Positions 63,201-64,000 of a DNA stretch of 64,000 nt are shown piece after piece. The position numbers were made by a program, and so were the translations under genes. How positions within the stretch are numbered: position 1 is the stretch's first letter; each line of letters opens with the position of its first letter. Under the pieces are notes generated by a model. It was not told the DNA's origin and searched no databases. It saw only the letters and a program-made list of their open reading frames with translations. The stretch is from Marchantia polymorpha subsp. ruderalis. Its lineage: Eukaryota > Streptophyta > Marchantiopsida > Marchantiales > Marchantiaceae. The stretch covers positions 22,146,501-22,210,500 of the forward strand of contig AP031351.1 of assembly GCA_037833965.1 (NCBI GenBank), written 5' to 3'.

Positions 63201-64000
63201 ATTCTTGTAGCTGCCGGCTAGTGAAAGCTCATCTAACCAACCCCTTCCCGATTTTTTGTAGTTACTACATGAGAAGGACGAGCCTTCAAGGGACAGCAGG
63301 GGACAGTATAGTTCGTTAGAAGTAGGGGCTGATGGACAGTGGAGCACTTTGCAAATGGACATTCTTGGTGACATGCTTGCAGCTGCAGTGCGCGCCGGTG
63401 ATCCTCTATCAGCATGGAGTGCAGCCGCTCGATTGGTGAGGGGTCATTATCCTCTAATTACGCCAAGTGCTCAATTTGGCCTAGCAACAGCTCTCGTGAC
63501 TGCTGCAGAGCGCCTTCCCCCTGGCACTCGCTGTTCTGATCCCGCTCTTCCTTTTGTTAGGTATGAATCAATGATTCTGAAGTTTTCAATTTCGGGTTTT
63601 GCGATCGATTTGATAGGCATGTGCGCGAACTGACCTGGCGTTTGAGTCGTCTCTTACCCTGTTACATGGATCAAATACTTTGAACAACAGTGTTTTGACA
63701 TGACATGTTTATTTATGCAGATTACATTCTTATCCACGCCTACCTCCGGAACTGGAAGTTGTGAAAAGGTTTCCCGGTAAAAAAGAGTGGTGGGTTGGAG
63801 CATCGTCGGTAGGGCCATTTATATACACTCCATTTACTTCAAAAGGCAATGAGAGTGAAAATAGTGCCGAAGTTATCTGGGTAGTCGGCGAACCAGTGCA
63901 GGTTTTGGTGGACCTATCGAATCCATGTGCTTTCGAAGTTTACGTTGAAAGTATCTGTCTTTCAGTGGAGTCAGGGGAAATAGAAGCTTTTCCTGTTTCT
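60298..64000 (+). CDS. TRS120: TRAPPII complex subunit TRS120 (TRAPPC9 family), 5' part, cut by right edge
   Basis: Subunit of the TRAPPII tethering complex at the trans-Golgi network, required in plants for cell-plate assembly and secretion. Eight exons seen: 60298-60708, 61052-61255, 61370-61552, 61787-61869, 62238-62297, 62790-63084, 63262-63560, 63721-64000 (1815 nt, 605 codons, still open at the edge). The start ATG gives MEPEASIESARMIRVAVVAV, nearly the same opening as Arabidopsis TRS120. Other landmarks: EHQKSPFAQQ.WD, SPWEDFQANRK, VIGLMHCPTTPD, FPPDRQMLEYHLQTL, KKRRLGRVQKTIGDYCLLAG (helical repeats), YSTAIDLARLTGDLFWHAGA, then the start of the beta-rich region (EVIWVVGEPVQVLVDLSNPC). 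The TRAPPC9 family is about 1100-1200 aa, so roughly half is here. The frame is also open 5' of the ATG back to about 60199 with no other ATG; that stretch is probably 5' UTR. Confidence 0.96.

Noticed and set aside
1..64000. tRNA, rRNA, CRISPR arrays, bacterial operons
   Set aside because: I saw no tRNA-like B-box with matching cloverleaf, no rRNA stretch and no regularly spaced short repeats with unique spacers; intron-rich genes exclude a bacterial source.

Overview
The window is a stretch of plant nuclear DNA with intron-rich genes. All splice sites I could trace are GT-AG. By joining exons by eye I recovered eight protein genes, two of which run off the edges. Two of them narrow the host. 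One encodes plastid-type MurF, a peptidoglycan ligase absent from flowering plants. The other encodes DNAAF5/HEATR2, a dynein-arm assembly factor needed only where there are motile cilia. A land plant with both plastid peptidoglycan synthesis and swimming sperm is a bryophyte, lycophyte or fern. Intron sizes (mostly 100-600 bp, some over 1 kb) and one gene per about 8 kb fit a bryophyte best, probably a moss. That last step is inference.

Layout, left to right. 145-3053 (-): 5' part of a polypyrimidine-tract-binding protein gene (PTBP3 type), running off the left edge. 3.05-12.1 kb: a purine-rich upstream block, then AT-rich DNA without a gene. 12131-16902 (+): SWC2/YL1, the H2A.Z-handling subunit of the SWR1 complex, 11 exons. 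19379-23810 (+): an ALKBH9/10-type RNA demethylase, 6 exons. 24552-26581 (-): MurF, 2 exons, convergent with the ALKBH gene. 26.6-31.2 kb: GC-rich, then very AT-rich, then purine-rich DNA. 31205-36680 (+): a membrane protein of the TMEM185 / fragile-X-F-associated family with a C-terminal RING, 14 exons. 36.7-48.1 kb: a repeat-rich region with no host gene I recognise. It holds in-frame tandem duplications, a 161-bp duplication, a decayed hAT transposase and a composite 110/189-bp satellite. 48163-56768 (+): DNAAF5, 23 exons. 57882-58786 (+): a small secreted bulb-type lectin, possibly truncated. 60298-64000 (+): 5' part of TRS120, a TRAPPII subunit, running off the right edge.

The genes do not form a functional cluster. 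They are independent housekeeping genes for splicing control, chromatin, RNA demethylation, plastid wall, ubiquitination, cilia and trafficking. I found no convincing new biological system. The most informative points are the MurF plus DNAAF5 pairing, the degenerate hAT element with its adjoining satellite, and several self-complementary sequences. Exon boundaries come from reading frame, splice consensus and remembered family sequences. The least certain are ALKBH exon 2 and DNAAF5 exons 9 and 14.
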